Positions 18,332 through 25,225 of a stretch of DNA of 64,000 nucleotides are shown piece by piece. Source of the DNA: Paraburkholderia sp. CNPSo 3272 (GTDB taxonomy: Bacteria > Pseudomonadota > Gammaproteobacteria > Burkholderiales > Burkholderiaceae); assembly GCF_024206495.1 (NCBI RefSeq), contig NZ_JAMBPQ010000004.1, positions 1 through 64,000 on the forward strand. Direction: 5' to 3'. How positions within the stretch are numbered: position 1 is the first letter of the stretch; every line of letters begins with the position of its first letter. A program made the translations under genes and the position numbers. The notes under the pieces are model-generated. The model worked only from the letters and a program-made list of their open reading frames with translations. It ran no database searches and was not told the DNA's origin.

Positions 18332-19060
18332 TCACCATTGCTCCAGCCACGGCCGCAGATCGAGTTCGTGCGTCCATGCATCGCGCGGCTGCTGGTGCAG
18401 TGTCCAGTAGGCGTCGGCGATGTGCTCGGGGTTCAGGATGCCGTCGCGTTCCTTGAGCTTGTAGCGCTCGGGAAAATTCTCGCGGATGAACTCGGTGTCG
18501 ATCGCGCCATCGACAATGATCTGCCCGACGTGAATCCCCTGCGGCCCGAGTTCGCGCGCCATCGACTGGGCAAGGGCGCGCAGCGCGTGCTTCGCGCCCG
18601 CGAATGCCGCAAAGCCCTCGCGCCCGCGCAGGCTCGCGGTCGCGCCCGTGAAGAAGATCGAACCGCGCTCGCGCGGCAGCATGACTTTCGCGGCTTCGCG
18701 GCCCATCAGAAACCCGGCGAAGCAGGCCATTTCCCAGACCTTGTGATAGACGCGCGCCGTGGTTTCGGTAATGCCGAAGCGCACGTTCGCGCCGATATTG
18801 AAGATCGCCACCTCGATGGGTGCGATGCGCGTTTCGATGTCCGCGAAGAGCGCGATCATGTCCTCTTCCCTGCGCGCGTCCGAGCCGAAAGCGTGCGCTT
18901 CGCCGCCCTCGGCTTCGATCTGCGCGACGAGCGGCGCGAGCTTGTCGGCGTTGCGGCGCGTCACGCACGCAATGTAGCCTTCGCGTGCGAAGCGGCGCGC
19001 GATGGCGCCTCCGGTGGCATCGCCTGCGCCGATTACGAGTACGGCTTTCTTTTGCGTCAT
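18332..19060 (-). CDS. Atypical short-chain dehydrogenase/reductase lacking the catalytic Tyr
   Basis: 242 residues with a Rossmann fold: the nucleotide-binding motif is VLVIGAGDATGGAIARRFA rather than the usual TGxxxGIG, followed by ARAHAF-type and NIGANVRFGI (in place of NNAG) segments. The catalytic YxxxK position reads FAGAK, so the Tyr is Phe while the Lys is kept. The downstream helix ALRALAQSMARELGPQGIHV is typical. Because of the Phe, ordinary ketone/alcohol dehydrogenase chemistry is doubtful; many annotated SDR proteins of this subtype exist, but I do not know a demonstrated activity. Divergent from the DsbA-fold isomerase gene across 100 bp. Confidence 0.8.
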   Translation of the reverse strand: MTQKKAVLVIGAGDATGGAIARRFAREGYIACVTRRNADKLAPLVAQIEAEGGEAHAFGSDARREEDMIALFADIETRIAPIEVAIFNIGANVRFGITETTARVYHKVWEMACFAGFLMGREAAKVMLPRERGSIFFTGATASLRGREGFAAFAGAKHALRALAQSMARELGPQGIHVGQIIVDGAIDTEFIRENFPERYKLKERDGILNPEHIADAYWTLHQQPRDAWTHELDLRPWLEQW

Positions 19061-19160
19061 GATGTTTGTCTCACTGTCGATTACAGCGGCCCGGTTTCAG
19101 GTATCTTAGGACGTCGGCGCGTCCGGGCAAAGGTGCGCGTATTTATATAGGGGAGACACG

Positions 19161-19781
19161 ATGGGTGACATCAAGGTGCAGTTTCTGTTTGACTTCGGTA
19201 GTCCTAACGCTTACTTGTGCCACAAGGTGATCGGCGGCATCGAAGCGCGCCAGCAGGTGCGTTTCGAGTATGTGCCGATCCTGCTTGGCGGCCTTTTCAA
19301 ACTGAGCGGCAATCGCTCGCCGGCCGAGGCCTTCGCGGACATCGAAAACAAGCGCAAGTTCATGATGCTCGAGATGAGGCGCTTCATCGAGCGGCATGGG
19401 CTGAGCGCTTATCGGCCCAATCCGCACTTTCCGGTGAACACATTGCATATCATGCGCGGCGCAGTTGCGGCGCAGCGCTTCGGTACGTACGAGCGCTACG
19501 TGGACCGCATGTTCGTGCACATGTGGGAAGAGGGCCTCAAGATGGACGACCGCGCCGTGATTCGCGCGGCGCTCGAGGCCGATGGCCTCGACGCCACGGC
19601 ATTCGAAACGGCAATTCAGGACGCCGATGTGAAAGCCACGCTGCTTGCGAACACGCAATCGGCGTTCGAGCGCGGCGCGTTCGGTTCGCCGACGTTCTTC
19701 GTCGGCGAGGAAATGTACTTTGGCAAGGATCAGTTGCGCGATGTCGAAGAGGAAATCGCGCGCGTGAAATCGCACGCGTAA
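19161..19781 (+). CDS. 2-hydroxychromene-2-carboxylate isomerase-like protein (DsbA/GST-kappa fold)
   Basis: 206 residues. The opening QFLFDFGSPNAYLCHKVI carries the SPxxY motif of the HCCA isomerase branch of the DsbA superfamily, with Ser where thiol oxidoreductases have the CxxC motif. Later parts fit as well: PNPHFPVNTLHIMRGA, and GAFGSPTFFVGEEMYFGKDQL near the C-terminus with the cis-Pro loop. In naphthalene degradation the relative NahD uses glutathione as cofactor; no aromatic degradation genes lie nearby, so the substrate is unknown. GGGGAGACACG directly before the ATG is a good ribosome site. Confidence 0.82.
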   Translation: MGDIKVQFLFDFGSPNAYLCHKVIGGIEARQQVRFEYVPILLGGLFKLSGNRSPAEAFADIENKRKFMMLEMRRFIERHGLSAYRPNPHFPVNTLHIMRGAVAAQRFGTYERYVDRMFVHMWEEGLKMDDRAVIRAALEADGLDATAFETAIQDADVKATLLANTQSAFERGAFGSPTFFVGEEMYFGKDQLRDVEEEIARVKSHA

Positions 19782-19845
19782 AAGGCGGCGCTTCATTACG
19801 AGGCGAGGCGGACGCGGCATGATCGCTTCCGCCTCGCGCCGCGCA

Positions 19846-20847
19846 TCAAAGCGCGGCTTGTTCCACCGTTTGTTCCTCGGCTTGCGGCGCGCTGAACACG
19901 CCCAGACGCACGCGCGCCGCCTCGTATTCGCGCTTCAGACGCGCGATGAGTTCAGCTGCCGGCAACACGCTCTTCACCGCGCCGATGCCCTGGCCCGAGC
20001 CCCAGATGTCCTTCCACGGCTTCACGCGCGTCGAGCCGAAATTCATCGCCGACGGGTCCGACTGCGGCAGCGCCTCCGGATCGAGTCCGCTTGCCACGAT
20101 GCTCTGGCGCAAATAGTTGCCGTGCACGCCCGTGAAGAGATTCGAGTACACGATATCGCCCGCGCCGCCTTCGACGATCATTTGCTTGTAGGCGTCGACG
20201 GCATTCGCTTCATGCGTGGCGATGAACGCCGAGCCGATATAGGCGAGATCGGCGCCCGCCGCCTGCGCCGCGAGAATCGCGTTGCCGTTGCCGATCGCGC
20301 CCGAAAGCAGCAGGGGGCCGTCGAACCATTCGCGAATTTCGTGGATGAGGGCGAACGGCGAGAGCGTGCCGGCGTGGCCGCCTGCACCGGCAGCCACGGC
20401 GATCAGGCCGTCCGCGCCTTTCTCGATGGCCTTCTTCGCGAACGTGTTGTTGATGACGTCGTGCAGCACGATGCCGCCCCATGCGTGGATCGCGTGGTTG
20501 ACTTCTTCGCGCGCGCCGAGCGACGTGATGACGATCGGCACCTTGTATTGGGCGCACACGCCGAGATCGTGCTCGAGGCGGTCGTTCGACTTGTGCACGA
20601 TCTGGTTGACGGCGAAGGGCGCCGCCGGCGCGTGCGGATGCGTCGCGTTGTACTCGGCGAGTTCGGTGGTGATACGGTCGAGCCATTCGCCGAGCACGTG
20701 CTCCGGCCGCGCATTGAGCGCGGGGAACGAGCCGACGACGCCCGCCTTGCACTGGGCGATCACGAGATCGGGATTCGAAATGATGAACAGGGGCGAGCCG
20801 ACGACGGGAATCGACAGGCCGCGGCGCAGCACGGCGGGCAGGGACAT
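19846..20847 (-). CDS. Nitronate monooxygenase (2-nitropropane dioxygenase family)
   Basis: 333 residues. FMN-dependent TIM-barrel protein that oxidises propionate-3-nitronate and related nitronates. Recognisable segments: IPVVGSPLFIISNPDLVIAQ at the N-terminus, KAGVVGSFPALNARP, then the FMN phosphate-binding AAGAGGHAGTLSPFALI (the GxGGHxG motif), followed by LLSGAIGNGNAILAAQAAGADLAYIGSAF. The gene is divergent from a PadR-type regulator, and a perfect 20-bp palindrome lies between them, suggesting direct control by that regulator. The ATG has an AGGAGATATGG-like purine-rich site just upstream. Confidence 0.9.
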   Translation of the reverse strand: MSLPAVLRRGLSIPVVGSPLFIISNPDLVIAQCKAGVVGSFPALNARPEHVLGEWLDRITTELAEYNATHPHAPAAPFAVNQIVHKSNDRLEHDLGVCAQYKVPIVITSLGAREEVNHAIHAWGGIVLHDVINNTFAKKAIEKGADGLIAVAAGAGGHAGTLSPFALIHEIREWFDGPLLLSGAIGNGNAILAAQAAGADLAYIGSAFIATHEANAVDAYKQMIVEGGAGDIVYSNLFTGVHGNYLRQSIVASGLDPEALPQSDPSAMNFGSTRVKPWKDIWGSGQGIGAVKSVLPAAELIARLKREYEAARVRLGVFSAPQAEEQTVEQAAL

Positions 20848-20955
20848 CCATATCTCCTTGACTGGGGCGGCGGCCGGGTGCGGCTGCCGTCGCGTGATTC
20901 GATGCGCCGGCGTGCGAGCCGGCTGGCAAGCTCAAACATAGCAAAGCCGTCGAAT

Positions 20956-20975
20956 CTATGCAACCAGTTGCATAG
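20956..20975. promoter_or_regulatory. Perfect palindromic operator between nitronate monooxygenase and padR-type gene
   Basis: CTATGCAACCAGTTGCATAG is a perfect 9-bp inverted repeat with a 2-bp spacer, centred 108 bp from the monooxygenase ATG and 69 bp from the regulator ATG. The TATGCAAC/GTTGCATA arms are of the size and type bound by dimeric winged-helix PadR proteins, whose known operators include ATGT-N8-ACAT-like sites. Regulation is inferred from position and symmetry. Confidence 0.75.
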
Positions 20976-21034
20976 TGGGAAAATTCGGTCCGCAACAGAT
21001 TGGGCGTTGGTGGGACGTGGTTTAGAATCGCCGC

Positions 21035-21577
21035 ATGTCGACGCCGCATGCCATCCTCATCGCCTTGCTGGAAAAGCCTTCGTCGGGCTACGACCTCGCG
21101 CGCCGGTTCGACCGCGCGATTGGCTACTTCTGGCACGCCACCCATCAGCAGATCTATCGCGAGTTGGGCCGCATGGTCGAGGCGGGGTGGGTGTCGGTCA
21201 TCGAGGACGAGACGGCCGCCGCGTCGCGCAAGAAGGTCTATTGCGTGTTGCCTGTGGGGCGAGATGAAGTGGCGCGCTGGGTGCGTGAGACCGCGCTCGA
21301 CCTCGATTCGCGCAACGTGTTCCTGCTCAAGCTGCGCGCCGATGCCGTGATCGGGCCGCTCGGCCTCGCCGAGGAACTCGCGCGGCTCATCGAAGCAAAT
21401 CGCGCGCGTCTCGCGACCTATCGGGAGATCGAGCAGCGCGATTTCGGCGCGGCATCGCTCACGCGCGGGCAGCGGTTGCAGTACGCGATCCTCAAGGCGG
21501 GCATTCATACGCAGGAGATGTGGCTTGCCTGGGCGGAAGAGGTGCGCACGCTGGTGGAACCCGTGCAGGCGCAGTGA
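21035..21577 (+). CDS. PadR-family transcriptional regulator
   Basis: 180 residues. The N-terminal winged helix is typical: AILIALLEKPSSGYDLARRFDR, then FWHATHQQIYRELGRMVEAGWV, where the HQQIYREL helix is the recognition helix of PadR, and a wing KKVYCVLPVGRDEVARWV. The C-terminal half is the helical dimerisation domain (PadR_C, Vir-like) ending HTQEMWLAWAEEVRTLVEPV. Ligand unknown; phenolic acids are sensed by the founding member. It probably represses itself and the divergent nitronate monooxygenase through the intergenic palindrome. Confidence 0.9.
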   Translation: MSTPHAILIALLEKPSSGYDLARRFDRAIGYFWHATHQQIYRELGRMVEAGWVSVIEDETAAASRKKVYCVLPVGRDEVARWVRETALDLDSRNVFLLKLRADAVIGPLGLAEELARLIEANRARLATYREIEQRDFGAASLTRGQRLQYAILKAGIHTQEMWLAWAEEVRTLVEPVQAQ

Positions 21578-21669
21578 AATTTGCCAGGTTGTCCGAAGTA
21601 ATTCGGGTGTTGCGATTGCCTGCCGACGGTGTCCGAACCCGCGTTGTTTCAGTCATGTGAAGAAGACCC

Positions 21670-21698
21670 TTGACGGACAAGCGCGTGCACCCTATAAT
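21670..21698 (+). promoter_or_regulatory. Promoter of the initiator tRNA gene
   Basis: TTGACG (21670-21675), 17-bp spacer, TATAAT (21693-21698): a near-consensus sigma-70 promoter. Transcription should begin about 21705, roughly 10 bases before the mature tRNA. Confidence 0.85.
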
Positions 21699-21714
21699 TC
21701 TTTTCTCTGACGGA

Positions 21715-21808
<94 letters not shown>

Positions 21809-21914
21809 CGCTTACAGCCGGTTTTGTGTGTCTCCCAGAATCGCCCTGTATTGCCCGTAAGAAATTCTCAGGACAATCGCCGTGCAGCCTAGGCGAATTT
21901 GCCTGAAAAAAGAA

Positions 21915-21936
21915 ACCCGCCTTGAGCGGGTTTTTT
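21915..21936 (+). terminator. Intrinsic terminator downstream of the tRNA-fMet gene
   Basis: CCCGC (21916-21920), CTTGA loop, GCGGG (21926-21930), then TTTTTT, with A residues before the stem. A closely similar hairpin lies beyond the right repeat at 27278-27300. This suggests the island carries a replacement copy of the tRNA's own terminator. Confidence 0.85.
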
Positions 21937-21962
21937 GTTGTTCGCTTGATCTATGCCCCCCG

Positions 21963-22256
21963 ATGCAGTACTCCATGAGCGCAATCGTGTTCGACGGTGT
22001 CCGCACCGATGCGGACTATCTTGCGTGGCTCCGCGCTCACCCCCACGGGTACATACTTAATCGCTACGGCGCCGGATTGGCTACCGGCTATCACCGCATA
22101 CCCGCCTTTTTTCCACCGTCGCCATTCCGTCGTTTCAAGCAGATAGACGAATGCGCCGCAGACATTGCCTACGCCGATTGCCGCGTGTACTTCGTCGCCC
22201 GTCCACAGACCGACAAACGCTTGCCACATGGCCGCCGCTCATCTGCACCGTGCGAA
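21963..22256 (+). pseudogene. Fragment of an unidentified ORF at the island's left end
   Basis: An open frame from ATG 21963 (or 21975, MSAIVFDGVRTDADYLAWL) reads RAHPHGYILNRYGAG and then YHRIPAFFPPSPFRRF. The ADYLAWLRAHPHGYILN segment looks like genuine protein because its residues and codons are not antisense-like. I do not recognise the family, and no Shine-Dalgarno sequence precedes either ATG. The frame runs on into sequence that is clearly antisense to the GH19 remnant, so any real protein ends before 22257. Most likely a decayed gene. Confidence 0.35.
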
Positions 22257-22513
22257 TCAGGCAAGCGCAAATGCGCTCTTGGCTATGGCCCAATAGGTTT
22301 CGCGCTTCGCCTGCTGGTCCATCGCCGGGGCGTTGATAACGCTCGTGGTTCGCGCAAAGTCGCCCTTGTCTGCGGCTTCGCTGCAGCCATGCGCCGACCA
22401 GAAGCAAGCCGCCGACCGCGCGGCTAGCGTGTCATCGGTTGCGAGCAATCGGGATTCGCTACCAAGTCCACGCCGAGCGCGCGTCCGCAATCGCGGTAGT
22501 TGTCTTTGGGCTT
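22257..22513 (-). pseudogene. Remnant of a GH19 chitinase/lysozyme (C-terminal part, frameshifted)
   Basis: Read on the minus strand, one frame gives KPKDNYRDCGRALGVDLVANP. After a single-base loss near 22447 the next frame gives LLATDDTLAARSAACFWSA, then HGCSEAADKGDFARTTSVINAP and ends KRETYWAIAKSAFALA. Together these match the C-terminal half of GH19 endolysin/chitinase-type proteins (NYxxxGxALGxDLVxNPDLL, FWxxxGCxxxADxGDF, xxIN, YWxxAK). The N-terminal part with the catalytic glutamates is missing; upstream codons diverge and soon reach a stop. It is either a lost phage endolysin or an earlier peptidoglycan-degrading effector of the island. Confidence 0.7.
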
Positions 22514-22552
22514 TGTCGTTTCTGGCCGTACCTCCCCCTGGAAAAGCTCGCC

Positions 22553-22885
22553 ATGCGCGACCTATACGCCAGTCACGCCGCCGCCTTGCGCGACGCGCTG
22601 CGCCACGCCGTAGAGCGCGGCGGTATGTCTTCGCTAGGCGTGCTTCATCAAGGCGTACCGTCACCGTCCACGCTCACGGGCACCGATGCCACGGCACAGG
22701 CCGCGCGCGTGCGTCGCCAGCTCGATCGGCTCGCGCCGCTACCGCGCGCGTTGCTTGTCATTGCCTACGCGCCGCGCTCGCTCAAGTGCTCTTGCGGAGC
22801 GCGGTGCTGCGCGGGCAGTTATCCCAATCCAGAATGGAAAGACGCCAAATATTGCGAGGTTTATCTGCCTCGCATGGGTGTTTAA
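22553..22885 (+). CDS. Small cysteine-containing hypothetical protein in the island
   Basis: 110 residues from ATG 22553 (MRDLYASHAAALRDALRHAVE). A conserved-looking core is VRRQLDRLAPLPRALLVIAYAPR followed by a Cys cluster, LKCSCGARCCAGSYPNPEW. This resembles a class of Burkholderia phage/island proteins, possibly DNA-binding, seen with longer C-termini. The protein stops soon after the Cys cluster, so it may be truncated. The open frame extends upstream, but that part is antisense to the GH19 remnant. No function can be assigned. Confidence 0.5.
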   Translation: MRDLYASHAAALRDALRHAVERGGMSSLGVLHQGVPSPSTLTGTDATAQAARVRRQLDRLAPLPRALLVIAYAPRSLKCSCGARCCAGSYPNPEWKDAKYCEVYLPRMGV

Positions 22886-23017
22886 CCATTGTTCAGACTT
22901 GTCCCATTGTATTAGGGGGCAAATGCGTACTACCGTCGTAGAGGTTGCGAACGAAACCCAATTTCTGGCTTCGTCGCTTTCGCGCGGCCACCGCGCTTTT
23001 TCTTGGGAGCACTGTAA

Positions 23018-23686
23018 ATGTCGGATCAGCAGGAACGCAAAGGCACCAAATATGAATTTGCAACAGTCGGCGCGCGCACCGAGCGCGGCGGGTGCGTTAC
23101 GAGCGGTTCGGGAATCCGCATCGGGGGGCTTCCGCTCGCTTGCGTTGATGACATTGTGACGTACAGCGACGGAAGCGAAGCAGTCATTGCGGACGGCGCA
23201 GGCAATGCGTCGGTCATATGCGGCAAACCCGCCGCGCTTGTCGGAAGCCGACTCAGCAACGGCGACCGGATTATTTCGACCGTATGGACGGGGCGCGGAA
23301 TCTTCGTGGAAGAAGGCAAAGCCATTGAAGGTCTGTTCGATCCTGAATGGGTGCCCGCGCCCCGCGAGCCATCGGCCCGCTTCGCGGTAGCCGGGGCAAC
23401 GACAAAACGCGGCGGCGTTCTCAAGCAGGCTACCGGCACATACGAGGTTCGCGACGTGCAGCAACGCGCGGGGCGCATCGGCGATTTCATCGAGTACGCC
23501 GACGGCACCCGCGCACGCATCATTACCGGAATCGGAGTGCCTGGCAAACCCGATTACGCCTTCGCGGTCGTTGGTAGCCTGCTGGATAACGGCGACGTGA
23601 TAAACGATAGCCCGCATCGCGACGTGCGCACGCCCAACATATTTGTCCCTCTGAACGAACACGGCGTCGAATTGTCGCGCCAGTAA
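23018..23686 (+). CDS. Tandem PAAR-domain protein (putative T6SS spike tip)
   Basis: 222 residues made of two similar PAAR-like units. The first (about residues 14-90) runs from VGARTERGGCVTSGSG to GSRLSNGDRIIST. The second (about 122-200) runs from VAGATTKRGGVLKQATG to GSLLDNGDVINDSP. Both share the pattern VGAxTxRGG ... (I/V)GDxIxYxDG ... KPxxxFAVVGSxLxNGD, which fits PAAR repeats. PAAR proteins form the conical tip of the type VI secretion spike on VgrG. No effector domain is fused. GGGAG nine bases before the ATG gives a good start. It is the first gene of the run leading to the 3D-domain enzyme. Confidence 0.75.
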   Translation: MSDQQERKGTKYEFATVGARTERGGCVTSGSGIRIGGLPLACVDDIVTYSDGSEAVIADGAGNASVICGKPAALVGSRLSNGDRIISTVWTGRGIFVEEGKAIEGLFDPEWVPAPREPSARFAVAGATTKRGGVLKQATGTYEVRDVQQRAGRIGDFIEYADGTRARIITGIGVPGKPDYAFAVVGSLLDNGDVINDSPHRDVRTPNIFVPLNEHGVELSRQ

Positions 23687-23704
23687 CGAACAAGGGGAAT
23701 AGCC

Positions 23705-24253
23705 ATGATGCGACGGGTAGCGGTTGTAGGAGACCAACTCAGTACAGGCGGGCAAATCGACCATTACGAAGCCCCGCTTTGCGCGTGGGGCGACGGCGGC
23801 CACCAGGTCGCATTAATCGGCGGCTCTGCGTATTGCGAGGCATGCAAAAGCACGGGCGTTATTGCGAAATCTGGAGGCCCGCGCCGAATCAACTTTATGG
23901 GTGAAACCGCAGCGGACGGCGATATCGTCCTATGCAACTGCGCAACGCCACCCCGAATCATTGCGAAGCTTGCGGGCGAATCATGGTGCGATGACGAAGA
24001 CTATAGCGCCGTTGCACGCGCAACGAGTGGGCCGCAATCCTTCGCCGGTCAGAACGCGACATACGATGAGCAATACACGCTAACTGATTCAGGAGGTCGC
24101 CCGCTTGCGGGTGTCCGCTACCGCGTTCGATACAACGAATCAGCCGTTTTGAGCGGTGTCACTGACGCGAGCGGGAAGACAAGGCGCATCCCTACCGACG
24201 GTATGAAGCGCCTTTGTCTCGATGTCGCGCACGGAGCAAAGGGGCAACGATGA
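23705..24253 (+). CDS. PAAR domain + transthyretin-like domain protein, copy 1
   Basis: 182 residues. The N-terminal PAAR-like region contains VVGDQLSTGGQI, VALIGGSAYCEACKSTGVIA and DGDIVLCNCATPPRIIA, the arrangement of Gly-Asp, paired Cys and Cys-x-Cys typical of PAAR proteins. From residue 120 a transthyretin/carboxypeptidase-regulatory-like beta-sandwich follows: YDEQYTLTDSGGRPLAGVRYR and SGVTDASGKTRRIPT. TTR extensions on VgrG and PAAR proteins are known to bind effectors and load them on the spike. ATG 23708 is an alternative start; AAGGGGA precedes both. Its stop overlaps the next start in ATGA, implying translational coupling. Confidence 0.78.
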   Translation: MMRRVAVVGDQLSTGGQIDHYEAPLCAWGDGGHQVALIGGSAYCEACKSTGVIAKSGGPRRINFMGETAADGDIVLCNCATPPRIIAKLAGESWCDDEDYSAVARATSGPQSFAGQNATYDEQYTLTDSGGRPLAGVRYRVRYNESAVLSGVTDASGKTRRIPTDGMKRLCLDVAHGAKGQR

Positions 24254-24789
24254 CGACGTACTATGCAATCGTGGACGGCGATCCAATCTCCAGCGGCGGG
24301 AATGTTCACGTCCTTGAACGTGACGAGTGGATCGAAGGCCCGGATGGTAGGGAACGGGCCGTCGCCTATCTGGGCGATCAGGCTTACTGCGAGGCTTGCA
24401 AAACTTGGGGCGTTCTCGTGCCTCATGCGGGAATTGCGCGCTATCTGCGCACCGATCATCACAAGCGCGGCGCACAGGCGGTAAGCGGCGACGGGGTTAT
24501 TTGCAAGTGTGAACCGATGCCCGTGGTTATGGCGGTCTACGGTCGTTCCGAAAGCATGGACGATATAGGGGATTCGGCGCGGCTCTTGAAGGCCCAAACG
24601 CCATCGCGCGATATCTACGACGAACGTTTCACGCTCACCGATCGCGAAGGAAATCCGTTGCGCAATGTTCGCTATCGCGTCCGTACCGGTTCGAACGTGT
24701 TAGCAAGCGGCGTAACTGATTCGGGCGGCCGTACGCAACGGATAGTAACGAATGGAAGCCAGGCGTTAAGGCTCGAAGTGGAGCATTGA
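24250..24789 (+). CDS. PAAR domain + transthyretin-like domain protein, copy 2
   Basis: 179 residues, paralogous to the preceding gene. PAAR part: VDGDPISSGGNVHVLE, AVAYLGDQAYCEACKTWGVL and VSGDGVICKCEPMPVVMA. TTR part from residue 123: YDERFTLTDREGNPLRNVRYR, SGVTDSGGRTQRIVTNG. The ATG lies inside the stop of copy 1 (ATGA), so expression is probably coupled. The two copies differ enough that gene conversion is unlikely to be recent. The cysteines AYCEACK and CKC could form a metal site or disulfide-linked tip as in other PAAR proteins; this is inference. Confidence 0.78.
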   Translation: MTTYYAIVDGDPISSGGNVHVLERDEWIEGPDGRERAVAYLGDQAYCEACKTWGVLVPHAGIARYLRTDHHKRGAQAVSGDGVICKCEPMPVVMAVYGRSESMDDIGDSARLLKAQTPSRDIYDERFTLTDREGNPLRNVRYRVRTGSNVLASGVTDSGGRTQRIVTNGSQALRLEVEH

Positions 24790-24856
24790 ACAGGAGAGAA
24801 GCATAGCGCTACACGGCGAGCGCGCAACGTGCGGAAACTGCAAAGGTTCGTGGCCA

Positions 24857-25222
24857 ATGGTCGGCACCGGCTACGGCATGAGCGATGATGGAACGCAGGT
24901 AGTAATCCAGGGTGATCGCGTGCTATGCCCGTGCGGCAAGAATCGTGTTATCGCGGGCGAAGGTGTTGGGTGTTTCGTCCACGTCGCTTCGGACACTGAA
25001 AGCGTAGGAGCGACACAATCACCCGGCGACGTAGCGCAAGACACACTCTACGACGAGCAATTCACCTTGCTCGAAGAAGCGCGCCGCCCGCTTGCGGATA
25101 TGCGTTACAGAATCATCGTTGATGGCGAACGGGTAATAACGGGAACCACGAACGCAAGCGGCCACACTGAGCGAGTGGTTACGCGCAGCGCATCAAGCCT
25201 CAAACTTCAATCGGAGAAATAG
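24857..25222 (+). CDS. PAAR + transthyretin-like protein, copy 3, 5'-truncated
   Basis: 121 residues from the first in-frame ATG. The recognisable protein starts earlier: from 24803 the same frame reads IALHGERATCGNCKGSWPMVG, aligning with VALIGGSAYCEACK of copy 1 and VAYLGDQAYCEACK of copy 2. The 25-30 residues that open the other copies (GD-STGG) are missing. An AGGAG at 24792-24796 sits six bases before codon ATA at 24803, as if the start region had been joined directly to mid-PAAR sequence by a deletion. The C-terminal TTR unit is intact (YDEQFTLLEEARRPLADMRYR at residue 65). It may be translated from an internal ATG, from a non-standard codon, or not at all. Confidence 0.6.
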   Translation: MVGTGYGMSDDGTQVVIQGDRVLCPCGKNRVIAGEGVGCFVHVASDTESVGATQSPGDVAQDTLYDEQFTLLEEARRPLADMRYRIIVDGERVITGTTNASGHTERVVTRSASSLKLQSEK

Positions 25223-25225
25223 GAA

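Noticed and set aside
21951..22229. A 92-residue minus-strand ORF after the GH19 remnant, possibly its immunity protein
   Set aside because: Position is suggestive, but the plus-strand reading of the same DNA looks more protein-like at its start, and no signal peptide or family is visible.
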